Of a DNA stretch of 53,711 nt, positions 7,291 through 16,025 are shown one piece after another. Within the stretch, counting starts at the first letter, position 1, and every line of letters begins with the position of its first letter. The position numbers and the translations under genes are program-made. Below the pieces are notes generated by a model. The model did not search any database. It had not been told where the DNA came from and saw only the letters and a program-made list of their open reading frames with translations. Source of the DNA: Candidatus Dadabacteria bacterium (GTDB lineage Bacteria; Desulfobacterota_D; UBA1144; Nemesobacterales; Nemesobacteraceae); NCBI GenBank assembly GCA_022826905.1, contig JAJDUA010000022.1, positions 1-53,711 of the forward strand, in the 5' to 3' direction.

Positions 7291-9390
7291 TTAAGTGTTT
7301 CTTTTCTGCAGTTCCGAAAGCGCCAGGTCAAAATGTCTTCTGCAGAGCTTGATGAATTTCCTGTTTTTCCCCAAGTGTTCTTTTATCGCGTGAAGAGAAG
7401 CTCTGTTGCATACGAGCCTTACGTCCGCTCCGGTCCTGCCTTCAAGCTTTTCCGCAAGCGCGGTGAGTTTCACGTCCGTTCCGAGAGGTTTTTTCCGGGT
7501 GTGGATTTTCAGGATCTGGAGAATCTCCCGTTTTGACGGAGTCGGAATCTCGACTATCAGATCGAATCTTCCCGGTCTCAGAAGTGCCGGTTCTATAATG
7601 TCAATCCTGTTTGTCGCGGCAAGCACCAGAACATCCGGAAGTTCCTCAACCCCGTCAATTTCGGCAAGCAGCTGACTTACCACCCTTTCGCTCACGCGGG
7701 TCGAGTTAGATTCGGAGCGTCTGGGGCAAAGAGCGTCAAGTTCGTCGAAAAACACTATGCAGGGAGAAACCTGCTTCGCCTTTTTGAAAACTTCCCTTAC
7801 TGCGCGCTCCGATTCGCCGACATATTTGGAGAGAAGCTCCGCCCCCTTTATGGAAATGAAGTTGACTTCCGTTCTGTTGGCAAGAGCTTTTGCGAGAAGG
7901 GTTTTCCCAGTTCCCGGAGGGCCGTGAAGCAGTATTCCCTTGGGTGACTTTACGTCCAGGGCCTCGTAGAAGTTTCTGTGCTTCATGGGCCATATGACGG
8001 ATTCAATCAGGTCGTCTTTTACGTTCTCAAGACCTCCGACGTCATCCCAGGAGGTTTTCGGTATCTCAGCCACTATCTCCCTTATTGCGGAAGGATGAAT
8101 ATTTCGAAGCGCGGAAAGGAAGTCTTCCATGGAGACTTCGACAAGAAAGCTGTGCGCGACGTTGGAGATGAAGTCCTGTTCCATGTCCGGCAGAATGTTT
8201 GTAAGAGAATTTATGGCCGCCTCCCTGCAGAGATTCTCTATGTCGGCTCCCACGTAGCCGCTTGAGAGTTCGGAGAGTCTCTGAAGGTCCACGTCGTTTG
8301 AAAGAGGCATGTTTCTTGAATGAATCTGGAATATCTCCAGGCGGGCCTTGGTATCGGGGACCGGAAGGTGGATTTCCCTGTCGAACCTGCCCGGGCGGCG
8401 AAGCGCGGGATCGATCATGTCCGGGAGGTTGGTCGCTCCGATAACGGTAACGTTTCCCCTGTGCGTGAGACCGTCCATAAGCGAGAGAAGCTGTGCCACC
8501 ACCCTTTTTTCAACGTCTCCCGTAACCTTGTCCCGGCGGGGAGCTATCGCGTCTAGTTCATCCAGAAATATTATGGACGGCTGGTTCTTCGTCGCATTCT
8601 CGAATATCTGGCGCAGCTTGGCTTCGCTCTCTCCGTAGAACCTGTGAATTACCTCGGGGCCATTTATTACCTGGAAATTTGAATCCGTCTCAAACGCTAT
8701 GGCTTTTGCAAGCAGGGTTTTTCCGCTTCCCGGGGGGCCCGTGAGAAGGATTCCCCTGGGCGGCTGAACCCCGAGCTTTTCAAAAAGCGAAGGGAAGCGT
8801 ATTGGAAGTTCGAGAATCTCTTTTATTCTTTTTATCTGGCTTGAAAGTCCCCCTATGTCGATATACGAAACCTTTTCCGCGTCCACCTTTGTTCTCGGCC
8901 TGTGTATCACGTCCATGCGGGTTTTCTGGCTTATTACAACCGAGTGCTCGGGCATCGTGGTAAGCACGTCGAAATCTTCGGTCTTGGCGGCGGACACTCT
9001 CACAGATACCCTGTCTCCGACCGTTACGGCGAGCCCTTCGAGCCTGTTGCAGAGACGCTTGCTTTTGGCCGGGTCGTAGAGAAACGCCTTGTTTCTCGGA
9101 CACAGGGTTATCCTGCTTGCCTTCTCAAGGTCGGCTTTCGTCACTATTACTATGTCGTCAAGCTCAACTCCCGCATTCTCTCTGGTTACGGTGTCTATTT
9201 CTATTACGGACTCCGTCTCCAGTTCTTCGACGTCAAGCGGCAGGGCTCTTGCGACGGTTTTCTTCCTTCCGTCTATCTGCACCAGATCCCAGGAGGTAAG
9301 GCCCAGTTCCTGCATATCCAAGGGGCTTATTCTAGCATAACCCTTTCCCGAGTCTCTTGAGTGGATTTCCGAAATTTTAAGCGATATCAT
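7291..9390 (-). CDS. CDC48/p97/VAT-type double AAA+ ATPase
   Basis: A 699-residue homologue of the archaeal VAT and eukaryotic CDC48 segregase/unfoldase. Residues about 1-85 form the double-psi-barrel half of the CDC48 N-domain and 90-165 the second half. D1 has Walker A GPPGSGKT (218-225), Walker B IIFLDELD (273-280) and arginine-finger RRPGRFD. D2 has GPPGTGKT (490-497), IVFFDELD (545-552) and LRPGRFD. All ATPase residues are intact in both rings. The C-terminus lacks an HbYX tail for proteasome docking. Such proteins are rare in bacteria and usual in archaea and eukaryotes. It heads the operon with pilD and is divergent from recF. Confidence 0.93.
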   Translation of the reverse strand: MISLKISEIHSRDSGKGYARISPLDMQELGLTSWDLVQIDGRKKTVARALPLDVEELETESVIEIDTVTRENAGVELDDIVIVTKADLEKASRITLCPRNKAFLYDPAKSKRLCNRLEGLAVTVGDRVSVRVSAAKTEDFDVLTTMPEHSVVISQKTRMDVIHRPRTKVDAEKVSYIDIGGLSSQIKRIKEILELPIRFPSLFEKLGVQPPRGILLTGPPGSGKTLLAKAIAFETDSNFQVINGPEVIHRFYGESEAKLRQIFENATKNQPSIIFLDELDAIAPRRDKVTGDVEKRVVAQLLSLMDGLTHRGNVTVIGATNLPDMIDPALRRPGRFDREIHLPVPDTKARLEIFQIHSRNMPLSNDVDLQRLSELSSGYVGADIENLCREAAINSLTNILPDMEQDFISNVAHSFLVEVSMEDFLSALRNIHPSAIREIVAEIPKTSWDDVGGLENVKDDLIESVIWPMKHRNFYEALDVKSPKGILLHGPPGTGKTLLAKALANRTEVNFISIKGAELLSKYVGESERAVREVFKKAKQVSPCIVFFDELDALCPRRSESNSTRVSERVVSQLLAEIDGVEELPDVLVLAATNRIDIIEPALLRPGRFDLIVEIPTPSKREILQILKIHTRKKPLGTDVKLTALAEKLEGRTGADVRLVCNRASLHAIKEHLGKNRKFIKLCRRHFDLALSELQKRNT

Positions 9391-9501
9391 AAGTCAGCAC
9401 CTTTCAAAAAAGATATTAACGCTTAAAATTTTATGGTCAAGAAAGCGCCTGCGGGAAAGGGGTAAGCGGTTTTTTCCAGAGAAAAACGGTCGGCAAGTCA
9501 A

Positions 9502-10593
9502 GTGCAGCTTAAACATCTGAGCCTCAGGAACTACAGAAATTACGAAAATCTCTCCCTTCCGTTCTATACGGGACTGAACGTCATCCACGGACGAAACGCC
9601 CAAGGGAAAACCAACCTTCTCGAGGCAATCTATCTTGTCTGCGGGATGCGGCCTTTTTCGGGTGCGAAAAACTCCGAGCTTGTGCGCTTTGGCTGTGAAG
9701 CCTCGCTCGTTAAGGGAGAGATTCTTTCCGCAAACGGTCTTAACGAAGTGCACATAACCATAAAAAAAGAGGGCCGCCACACGCGGCTTAACTCAAAGAC
9801 CGTGCGGAGCATAAGCCAGCACTTCGGTCGCTTCAAGGTTGTTCTGTTTCTTCCCTCGGACATAGAGATAGTTAAGGGCGGTCTTCAGGCGAGGAGGAAT
9901 TATCTCGATTCCGTTGTAAGCGCCATTCACCCGGCCCACATAAAGCAGCTTCGCGACTATCAGAGGGCTGTAAGCCAGAGAAACCACATGCTCGGATTAA
10001 AAGAGAAAGTGTCCCCGCTTTCCGTGGAACTCTGGGACGATCAGATAGCCAGAATCGGAGCCGATATCGTGGGCAGGCGCATCGAGATGATAAAAAGCTT
10101 TAACCGCAAGCTCGCCGAGGTTTACGGGGAGCATGGGGAATCGGACACGTCGGCACTTGTGAGCTACGGCTTTTCGTTTGAACGCGGGGCAAATATCGTG
10201 GAGGCAATAAGGGAAGCGCTTTCCAGGAACTTTCCTTCTGACAGAAAAAGGGGTCACACGACTGTGGGCCCCCACAGGGACCGGGTCGGTTTTCTGCTTA
10301 ACGGGAAGGATGCTTCGCGCTTTGCCTCACAGGGACAATCGAAAAACCTGATTCTGGCACTTAAAGCCTCTGAGATAAGACTTTTTAAGGAACACACGGG
10401 GACTAACCCCATACTTCTTCTCGATGACATAACGAGCGAACTTGACATAAAGCGCAGGAGCTTTCTTTTCAGAACTCTCTTGGAATTCACCGGGCAGGTG
10501 TTTGTCACCTCGACCGATAAGAACGAGATACCCCGCCGGGGGGAATTTCACTCGTTTCTCGTTGACTCAGGCCGGGTAAAAGCCGGCGCTTAA
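9502..10593 (+). CDS. recF: DNA replication/repair protein RecF
   Basis: SMC-like ATPase that loads RecA at single-strand gaps with RecO and RecR. Walker A GRNAQGKT is at 30-37; near the C-terminus are the signature (SQGQSKNL region) and Walker B (ILLLDDITSELD). The 363 residues match the family. Start is GTG at 9502. It is not next to dnaA, dnaN or gyrB, unlike in many bacteria. The divergent CDC48 start is only 111 bases away, so the promoters share that gap. recO is at 29014 in this window. Confidence 0.96.
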   Translation: MQLKHLSLRNYRNYENLSLPFYTGLNVIHGRNAQGKTNLLEAIYLVCGMRPFSGAKNSELVRFGCEASLVKGEILSANGLNEVHITIKKEGRHTRLNSKTVRSISQHFGRFKVVLFLPSDIEIVKGGLQARRNYLDSVVSAIHPAHIKQLRDYQRAVSQRNHMLGLKEKVSPLSVELWDDQIARIGADIVGRRIEMIKSFNRKLAEVYGEHGESDTSALVSYGFSFERGANIVEAIREALSRNFPSDRKRGHTTVGPHRDRVGFLLNGKDASRFASQGQSKNLILALKASEIRLFKEHTGTNPILLLDDITSELDIKRRSFLFRTLLEFTGQVFVTSTDKNEIPRRGEFHSFLVDSGRVKAGA

Positions 10594-10699
10594 GAGATTC
10601 TGCACTCTGCGGTCAATAGGTTTTAAACAGAAGTCAGAGAAGTTATCATAAAGAGTTAACCAAAAGGTCAAATCATATCAGTTGAAAGGAGGTAGTGAA

Positions 10700-11161
10700 A
10701 TGTATAAAATCACTCTGGTTCTGATAGCGGGCTTAATAGCTATTATGCCGACATTGGCGGCCGCGGACGATTGCAGTACGGTTGAAAACAATAATCTTGC
10801 GATTCACGCGGTGCCGGAACTCGTTCACCAAAAGGTCACGTTTGATGTAACGGCGTCGCATACCCCGTTTGATGAAAAGTACTCGGAGCTTGACAATATC
10901 AGCGTGTTTACAGGGGGAGCGGGCTTCAAGGTAGCGGGGGTGAAACTGGGTATGGGCATCAGCCACTATACAAACGGGTCGTCTTACCCGGTAAAGGGCG
11001 GAGATTTTTGCGTAGGTAATACCGCGTTGGCCTTGGCGGGTTTTGTTAATCTGGGCGAGACCGCAAGGCTGAAACTGGGAATTGCCAGAAGCAGTGACTT
11101 AATAGACTCACCATCAATCGACAACACTACTTTTCACGCAGGTTTGCGTTTCGGATTCTAA
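10700..11161 (+). CDS. Small exported protein, possible outer-membrane barrel
   Basis: A 153-residue protein with a clear Sec signal peptide (MYKITLVLIAGLIAIMPTLAAA, cleavage near AAA/DD). The mature part alternates glycine and hydrophobic residues: GGAGFKVAGVKLGMGISHY, then ALALAGFVNLGETARLKLGIA. It ends in Phe (GLRFGF), as outer-membrane beta barrels and YadA-type anchors do. Two Cys remain in the mature region. ATG 10700 is chosen over TTG 10682 because a strong AAGGAGGT lies between them. No family is recognised with confidence. Confidence 0.75.
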   Translation: MYKITLVLIAGLIAIMPTLAAADDCSTVENNNLAIHAVPELVHQKVTFDVTASHTPFDEKYSELDNISVFTGGAGFKVAGVKLGMGISHYTNGSSYPVKGGDFCVGNTALALAGFVNLGETARLKLGIARSSDLIDSPSIDNTTFHAGLRFGF

Positions 11162-11202
11162 AAAAACACGAGCAACAGTAATTTTCAGGAGGACAAAACC
11201 AA

Positions 11203-12099
11203 ATGGACTTAAAAATTATTGACCTTAATTTCTTTACGACTGAAACGATAGCCTCTTACGTTATCGAAACAGGCGAGGGGCCGATACTTATAGAGACGGG
11301 TCCCGAGACCGTGTTCGAGAATCTCAAAAGCGGGCTTTCGGACCTGGGATACGCTCCCTCGGATGTGAAGCACGTGTTCGTGACCCACATCCACCTAGAT
11401 CATTCCGGAGGCGCTTGGCGTCTCGCCGAGACGGGCTCGACAATATACGTTCACCCGGTGGGAGCTCCACACATTATAGAGCCGGAGAAGCTCATGAAAT
11501 CTGCGACGAGGATATATGGAGAGGATAACATGAAACGCCTCTGGGGCGAGGTTGGGGGAATTGATAAAGAGCGCGTGGTTACCATTGAGGACGGCCAGAG
11601 TATCAACATCGGAGGTGTTGAGATAAGGGTCGTGGAGACCGCCGGACATGCCGGGCATCATCACTGCTACCTGATTGAGAATGCGCTTTTTACCGGGGAT
11701 ACGGCGGGGTGCCTGATGGCGGGCGGTCCGATGATTCCCGCGACTCCTCCTCCCGAAATACACCTTGAGAAGTGGAACGCTTCCATCGACAAGATGAAGG
11801 AGATATCCCCCGACGTACTTTATCTGACCCATTTCGGCGGGTACACGGATGTGGGTCCCATGCTTGACGCCGCCGCCGAGAAGATCGAAGAGTGGTCTGA
11901 GTGGATCGGCCAGAGAGTATCAGCCGGAAAGAGCGACAAGGAGGTAACCGAGGAATTCGGCGCTTTCTTCAGCGAGATATTCGAGCGTGAGGGCGTAAAC
12001 GAAGAGGTCTATAAAAAGTATGATCTTATGGCTCCCTATCACATGAATGCCGGCGGCCTTATAAGGTACTGGAAGAAATACAGGCTTCCGTCTTCTTGA
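11203..12099 (+). CDS. MBL-fold metallo-hydrolase
   Basis: A 298-residue cytoplasmic metallo-beta-lactamase-fold enzyme. The metal-binding THIHLDHSGG box is at 61-70, followed by the GHAGHHH segment (near 147-153) and ALFTGDTAG, with a distal THFGG histidine, the usual two-metal ligand set. The C-terminal 80 residues are helical. Members hydrolyse thioesters, lactones or other substrates and the specific one cannot be deduced. An AGGAGG site lies 11 bases before ATG. The next gene downstream is tRNA-Pro. Confidence 0.92.
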   Translation: MDLKIIDLNFFTTETIASYVIETGEGPILIETGPETVFENLKSGLSDLGYAPSDVKHVFVTHIHLDHSGGAWRLAETGSTIYVHPVGAPHIIEPEKLMKSATRIYGEDNMKRLWGEVGGIDKERVVTIEDGQSINIGGVEIRVVETAGHAGHHHCYLIENALFTGDTAGCLMAGGPMIPATPPPEIHLEKWNASIDKMKEISPDVLYLTHFGGYTDVGPMLDAAAEKIEEWSEWIGQRVSAGKSDKEVTEEFGAFFSEIFEREGVNEEVYKKYDLMAPYHMNAGGLIRYWKKYRLPSS

Positions 12100-12165
12100 G
12101 CTTTTTATCAGAATTGCGGTTTTGTTTTCTTCGGATACTGTCGTTATAATTACTCGTTTTTGAAT

Positions 12166-12241
12166 CGGGGTGTGGCGCAGCTGGGAGCGCGCAGCATTTG
12201 GGATGCTGAGGTCGGAGGTTCGAGCCCTCTCACCCCGACCA
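12166..12241 (+). tRNA. tRNA-Pro(TGG)
   Basis: A 76-nt cloverleaf with acceptor CGGGGTG pairing CACCCCG, anticodon loop TTTGGGA (anticodon TGG) on a CAGCA/TGCTG stem, T-loop TTCGAGC, and encoded CCA. A short T-run follows. Confidence 0.95.
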
Positions 12242-12275
12242 TTTTTTTGTGATTCGACGCATGTTCGGGTTTTCC

Positions 12276-12350
<75 letters not shown>

Positions 12351-12518
12351 CACTTCAGTTGATTCCAGCCGGGAAACACTTGGAGTTTCAGTGAGAATCA
12401 CTGTTCACTTTCGATGAGAATATGCAGTTTTAGGCTGTTTTTCATGGCTGTTTGTCTCTCTTTTTCCGACAAACTTTTCGTGGTTCAGTTTCTGTCTGCC
12501 TTCTGCGAAAAATCCGGG

Positions 12519-13847
12519 CTATGCCTGAGGGTTTTCCCACAGCATACGAAGAGGTATGGCCCACATTCTATCGCCATACCTAAGACAGGTGTTACCGTCG
12601 TAAAGCACTGCCCCGCAAACAAAACGGCGACCCACAGTTTTTTCAAGCTTGTTAAGGCCGCGGAAATCTGCCTTTGTAACTGTACCCGATGCCTTGATTT
12701 CTATACCTGCTACCGCTAAAGCTCCGCGCTCAATAACGATGTCTACCTCAGTGCCTTTCCTGTCGCGGTAGTGATAGAATGACAAACGAGCTTTATGCCA
12801 GCTTGCCTGGCGACGCATTTCCTGGAGGACGAATGTTTCCAGAAGCTGACCCAGCAAGGGTCGGTTTTGCATCAATCCATCGGCGTCTATGCCCAGCAGG
12901 GCGCACGCTAGTCCCGTATCGCACATATGAAGTTTCGGGGTTTTGACGAGACGGAGGTTGAGATTTCTGTACCATGGGGGTATTCGTTCAAGCAGAAAAG
13001 CCATTTCAAGCAGCTTTATGTAGCTTTTCACGGTATGTCTGCTTAGTTCAAAAGATGAACTTATATCGGATACGTTGAACAGGCCTGCGGTCCGCGTTGC
13101 CGCTATAGTAAGTAGTTGCGGCAATGTTTCAAGCGTGCTTATCCTTGCAAAGCCGCTTACGTCTTTTAGCAGTTGAGTCATTATGTAGCTGTCGTACCAA
13201 TCAAAGCGGCGTTGACCGGGCGGCAGAGCGAGCGCGGCAGGATATCCTCCCGCCGATATCCGTTCGCCGAGTTCCCCGCCCAGTCGTCTGGTCTGGCAAA
13301 CCTTGAATCCGTTTTCAAACAGAGTGTCTAGAAAGCCTGGTGGCGGCTGGTTCTCCATCTCGCACTGTGCCAGAGGATGCAGACGAATCATAAGCATACG
13401 GCCCGCGAGCGAATCTGAGAGTCCTGGAACCTGCAGCACGTTGGCTGAACCGGTCAGGAGAAAACGGCCCGGAACGCGGTTGCGGTCCACTTCTATCTTC
13501 AGAGCCTCGAACAACTCGGGCACTTTCTGTACTTCATCCAGAATAACGCGTTGCGGAAGAGCAGAGGCAAACCCTACGGGATCGTTTTTTGCGAATTCGC
13601 GCGGCCCTTTGTTGTCAAAGCTTATATACGTGTACTCACCGAATTTATCATCAGCCGGACTTGCTGTCCGGTATTTGCGTTCTGTCGAGTCGTTATTCCA
13701 TGAAGGATTTCCGGGTGCGCATACAGTCTGTGCCAGAGTGGTCTTTCCGCACTGGCGAGGACCATAAATAAGGACGACCGGAGAATCCTCCAACGCGTCT
13801 TTGAGACGTTGCTCTATATAGCGTGGATAAAAACCGATACTGGGCAT
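12519..13847 (-). CDS. AAA+ ATPase with DUF4143 domain
   Basis: A 442-residue AAA_14/DUF4143 protein. The N-terminal P-loop GPRQCGKTT (29-37) is followed by Walker B VILDEVQ and a sensor-like LLTGSANV. The C-terminal DUF4143 region ends in a restriction-fold-like segment with EVDIVIE and EIKASG, matching the D...ExK pattern of that fold. Family function is undefined; members are widespread, often patchily distributed and associated with mobile DNA. It sits between tRNA-Arg and a cluster of 23-bp repeats, with its 3' end facing the tRNA. A second member at 36658 shares the architecture. Confidence 0.92.
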   Translation of the reverse strand: MPSIGFYPRYIEQRLKDALEDSPVVLIYGPRQCGKTTLAQTVCAPGNPSWNNDSTERKYRTASPADDKFGEYTYISFDNKGPREFAKNDPVGFASALPQRVILDEVQKVPELFEALKIEVDRNRVPGRFLLTGSANVLQVPGLSDSLAGRMLMIRLHPLAQCEMENQPPPGFLDTLFENGFKVCQTRRLGGELGERISAGGYPAALALPPGQRRFDWYDSYIMTQLLKDVSGFARISTLETLPQLLTIAATRTAGLFNVSDISSSFELSRHTVKSYIKLLEMAFLLERIPPWYRNLNLRLVKTPKLHMCDTGLACALLGIDADGLMQNRPLLGQLLETFVLQEMRRQASWHKARLSFYHYRDRKGTEVDIVIERGALAVAGIEIKASGTVTKADFRGLNKLEKTVGRRFVCGAVLYDGNTCLRYGDRMWAIPLRMLWENPQA

Positions 13848-13867
13848 AAATCCATTATAAGTTCTTT

Positions 13868-14042
13868 CGGGGCTGATTGCAACTTAAAAATGGCATGGAT
13901 TGGAAGTTCAAGGTGGTGCTAATTGGAAGTTTTTACAATTACAATTCAGATCTTGATCTGAAATTAAAGGTTATATAACAGGAAAAATAAAAGTTTAGGG
14001 CGGTGCTGATTGGAAGTTTAGGGCGGTGCTGATTGGAAGTCC
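13868..14042 (+). repeat. Cluster of 23-bp direct repeats (GCTGATTGGAAGTTTAGGGCGGT)
   Basis: A perfect unit at 14005-14027 abuts a partial unit (14028-14039) and is preceded by AGTTTAGGGCGGT. Degenerate units occur at about 13870, 13898 and 13917, spaced by an AT-rich stretch with a short TCAGATCTTGATCTGA palindrome. The arrangement, several near-identical short repeats at an element edge, resembles the multiple terminal repeats of some insertion sequences such as IS21-type ends, but no transposase is present. Too few and too irregular for CRISPR. Confidence 0.7.
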
Positions 14043-14114
14043 AGAACAGCTTAGCGAAGCCGGTCACGGTATAAACAGGCAAAAGCTTATCTCTCACGTA
14101 TCGGCCTCAGAGTC

Positions 14115-15488
14115 TCATAACAGTGCCGCTCCCAGAAAAAGGTAGAAAGCCGTTCCGAATATATCGTTGAACGTAACCAGAAACGGTCCCGAGGATACCG
14201 CCGGATCCATTTTCAGTCTGTTAAGAACGAGGGGGCCAGCAACCCCGAGGAAGGAAGTCGTAAGAGTCGCTCCGACGATTCCCGCGAATATTACAAGAAA
14301 CAGTCTTGTGAAATCTGTATCCGCGGTATTCAGCAGAAGCCCGATTAGGGAGCCCAGAAGGCCGCTTATGATTCCGAGCACCAGTCCCACCTTAAGTTCC
14401 GCCAGAAGAAGACTTTTTATCTGATCTTTCAGGAAATCGCCGGTGGCAAGCACCCTGACAGTGATGGTGTTCGTCTGAACTCCCACGTTTCCGCCGGTAG
14501 CCATCACAAGGGGAAGCAGAGCGGCCAGAATAATGAAATTCTCAAGAGTGGTCTGAAATTTCTGCATTATTATGAAAGCCACCAGAAGTTCACCAACAAG
14601 GGCGAGCATTATCCACGGGGCCCTTAGCCTGACATTGTCGTATATGGACGTGTGTATGGGGTGGAGTCCCTCGCCGGCTATCCCTCCGAGTTTGTATATG
14701 TCTTCCCCGGCTTCTTCTGAGATAACGTCGAGTATGTCATCGGCGGTTATCCTGCCGAGCAGCACTCCAGAATCGTCAACCACAGGGAGCGACATTTCAT
14801 CGTATTTCCTGAAAATTTTGGCTACTTCCTCCTGGTCCATGTTCGGAGTGAGCGTCACCTCGACCGGATCCATTATGGTCCAGAGAGGAGAATCAGGCGC
14901 CGCGGTTGAGAGCTTAAGCGGGAACACCCTTCCGACAAGCCTTCCCGTTTCGTTAACCACGTAGACCATGTGCAGGTCCTCCACGTCGTCTTCATCTTCC
15001 TCCTCGATCTTTCTTATGAGTTCGACGATTTCCCTCGAGGTGGCGTCGTGTGCACTTTTCAGAATCTCCGTCTGCATGATTCCGCCCGCGGAATCTTGCG
15101 CATACTTTAGGAGCGGCGTCACCTCTTCGCGTTCTTCCGGATCCATGGATTCGAGAACCTTCTTGGCCACCTCTTCCGGCAGTTCTCCCAGGAAGTCGGC
15201 GGCATCGTCCGATTCCATTTCTTCGGCCATCGCGGTGAGGGATGTCTCCCGCATGGACTTCAGTATGCTTACGCGTTCCTCGGGGTTAAGCTGGAAATAA
15301 ACCTCGGATGCTACCTCCGCGTCGAGAGCCTCAAGTATCAGGTGTTTTTCTTCCCGAGAGGAAGCCTGTATAAGCGACGCTATTTCGGAGGGGTGCATGG
15401 ACTGGGTTATGCTTCTTATGGCATCCCAGTTCCCCTTTTTAAGAGCCCTGTCTATTTTCCTTACCGTCTTTTTCACATTAACCGCCAT
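14115..15488 (-). CDS. mgtE: Magnesium transporter MgtE
   Basis: A homodimeric Mg2+ channel gated by its cytosolic domains. Residues about 1-130 form the helical N-domain (SDDAADFLGELPEE motif, DPEEREEV). Two CBS domains follow (about 135-260), the first with LVGRVFPL and the second with VLLGRITADDILDVI. Five membrane segments lie at about 285-457 and include a PLVMATGGNVGVQ stretch, the selectivity segment of the family. Its 457 residues match known MgtE. It is transcribed convergently with nothing on the left (the repeat cluster) and follows the broken DUF4160 gene. Confidence 0.96.
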   Translation of the reverse strand: MAVNVKKTVRKIDRALKKGNWDAIRSITQSMHPSEIASLIQASSREEKHLILEALDAEVASEVYFQLNPEERVSILKSMRETSLTAMAEEMESDDAADFLGELPEEVAKKVLESMDPEEREEVTPLLKYAQDSAGGIMQTEILKSAHDATSREIVELIRKIEEEDEDDVEDLHMVYVVNETGRLVGRVFPLKLSTAAPDSPLWTIMDPVEVTLTPNMDQEEVAKIFRKYDEMSLPVVDDSGVLLGRITADDILDVISEEAGEDIYKLGGIAGEGLHPIHTSIYDNVRLRAPWIMLALVGELLVAFIIMQKFQTTLENFIILAALLPLVMATGGNVGVQTNTITVRVLATGDFLKDQIKSLLLAELKVGLVLGIISGLLGSLIGLLLNTADTDFTRLFLVIFAGIVGATLTTSFLGVAGPLVLNRLKMDPAVSSGPFLVTFNDIFGTAFYLFLGAALL

Positions 15489-15711
15489 CGCGTTACTCTC
15501 GGTTTCGTATTTTTTCAGGAGGAGTGTTGAGCCACTGCCCCTTTTCTGAACAGATTAGAATACAGTTTTCGGTATCGATTACTACAAAAAATATATTCCG
15601 CGGTTTTTTGTTATTCCAGCTTTCAATCGCGAAACAAATTTTTGTGAAGCTACTGTCTTGGCAATTTGATGTTCTGCTTTGCGCGGTTATTCCAAAGAAG
15701 CGATTTTGTCG

Positions 15712-15960
15712 GGTGTTTCCATTCGCTTTATTCCAAGCTTTCCGCAGTTCCTCTTGCCGGAGAGATGCCTATTCAACAACTAACCCATGAGCACGCGGAG
15801 GAAGGTGTCCGCGCAGTACAGCCAGGGTTTCGATATCCATCAGTACTTGATATTCACTGTAAAATGCGTGGAAGTGAGGAGGTGCGTGGTTATCTGGAAG
15901 CGAGACCTGATCGGCGAGCGAGATTTCGCAGAGAAATAAGAGAAAAAGAGTCGTGGCCAA
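15712..15960 (-). pseudogene. DUF4160 gene interrupted by an amber codon
   Basis: On the minus strand, the DUF4160 core is readable: a DNHAPPHFHAFY box, then MDIETLAVLRGHLPPRAHGLVVE. The next codon is TAG (15769-15771), where the family has Trp in an E-W-A pattern. The same frame resumes with ASLRQEELRKAWNKANGN, the usual family end. One base change (TGG to TAG) explains the break. The N-terminus is also atypical and overlaps the terminator hairpin. DUF4160 genes often pair with DUF2442 genes; none is present. Confidence 0.8.
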
Positions 15961-15991
15961 GGCGAAAAGGGATACTTCCCGCCTTGGCCAC
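15953..15991 (-). terminator. Rho-independent terminator of the aceBA operon
   Basis: A perfect 12-bp stem (GTGGCCAAGGCG at 15953-15964 with its complement at 15980-15991) has a 15-base loop. Read on the minus strand it is followed by a T-rich tract (GACTCTTTTTCTCTTATTTC). It lies 34 bases after the aceA stop. Confidence 0.85.
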
Positions 15992-16025
15992 GCAAAAGAC
16001 AGGCTTTTTTCAATCCGGCATTTCG

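Noticed and set aside
13868-14042. Possible CRISPR array
   Set aside because: Two tandem units without spacers and a few diverged ones; no cas genes.
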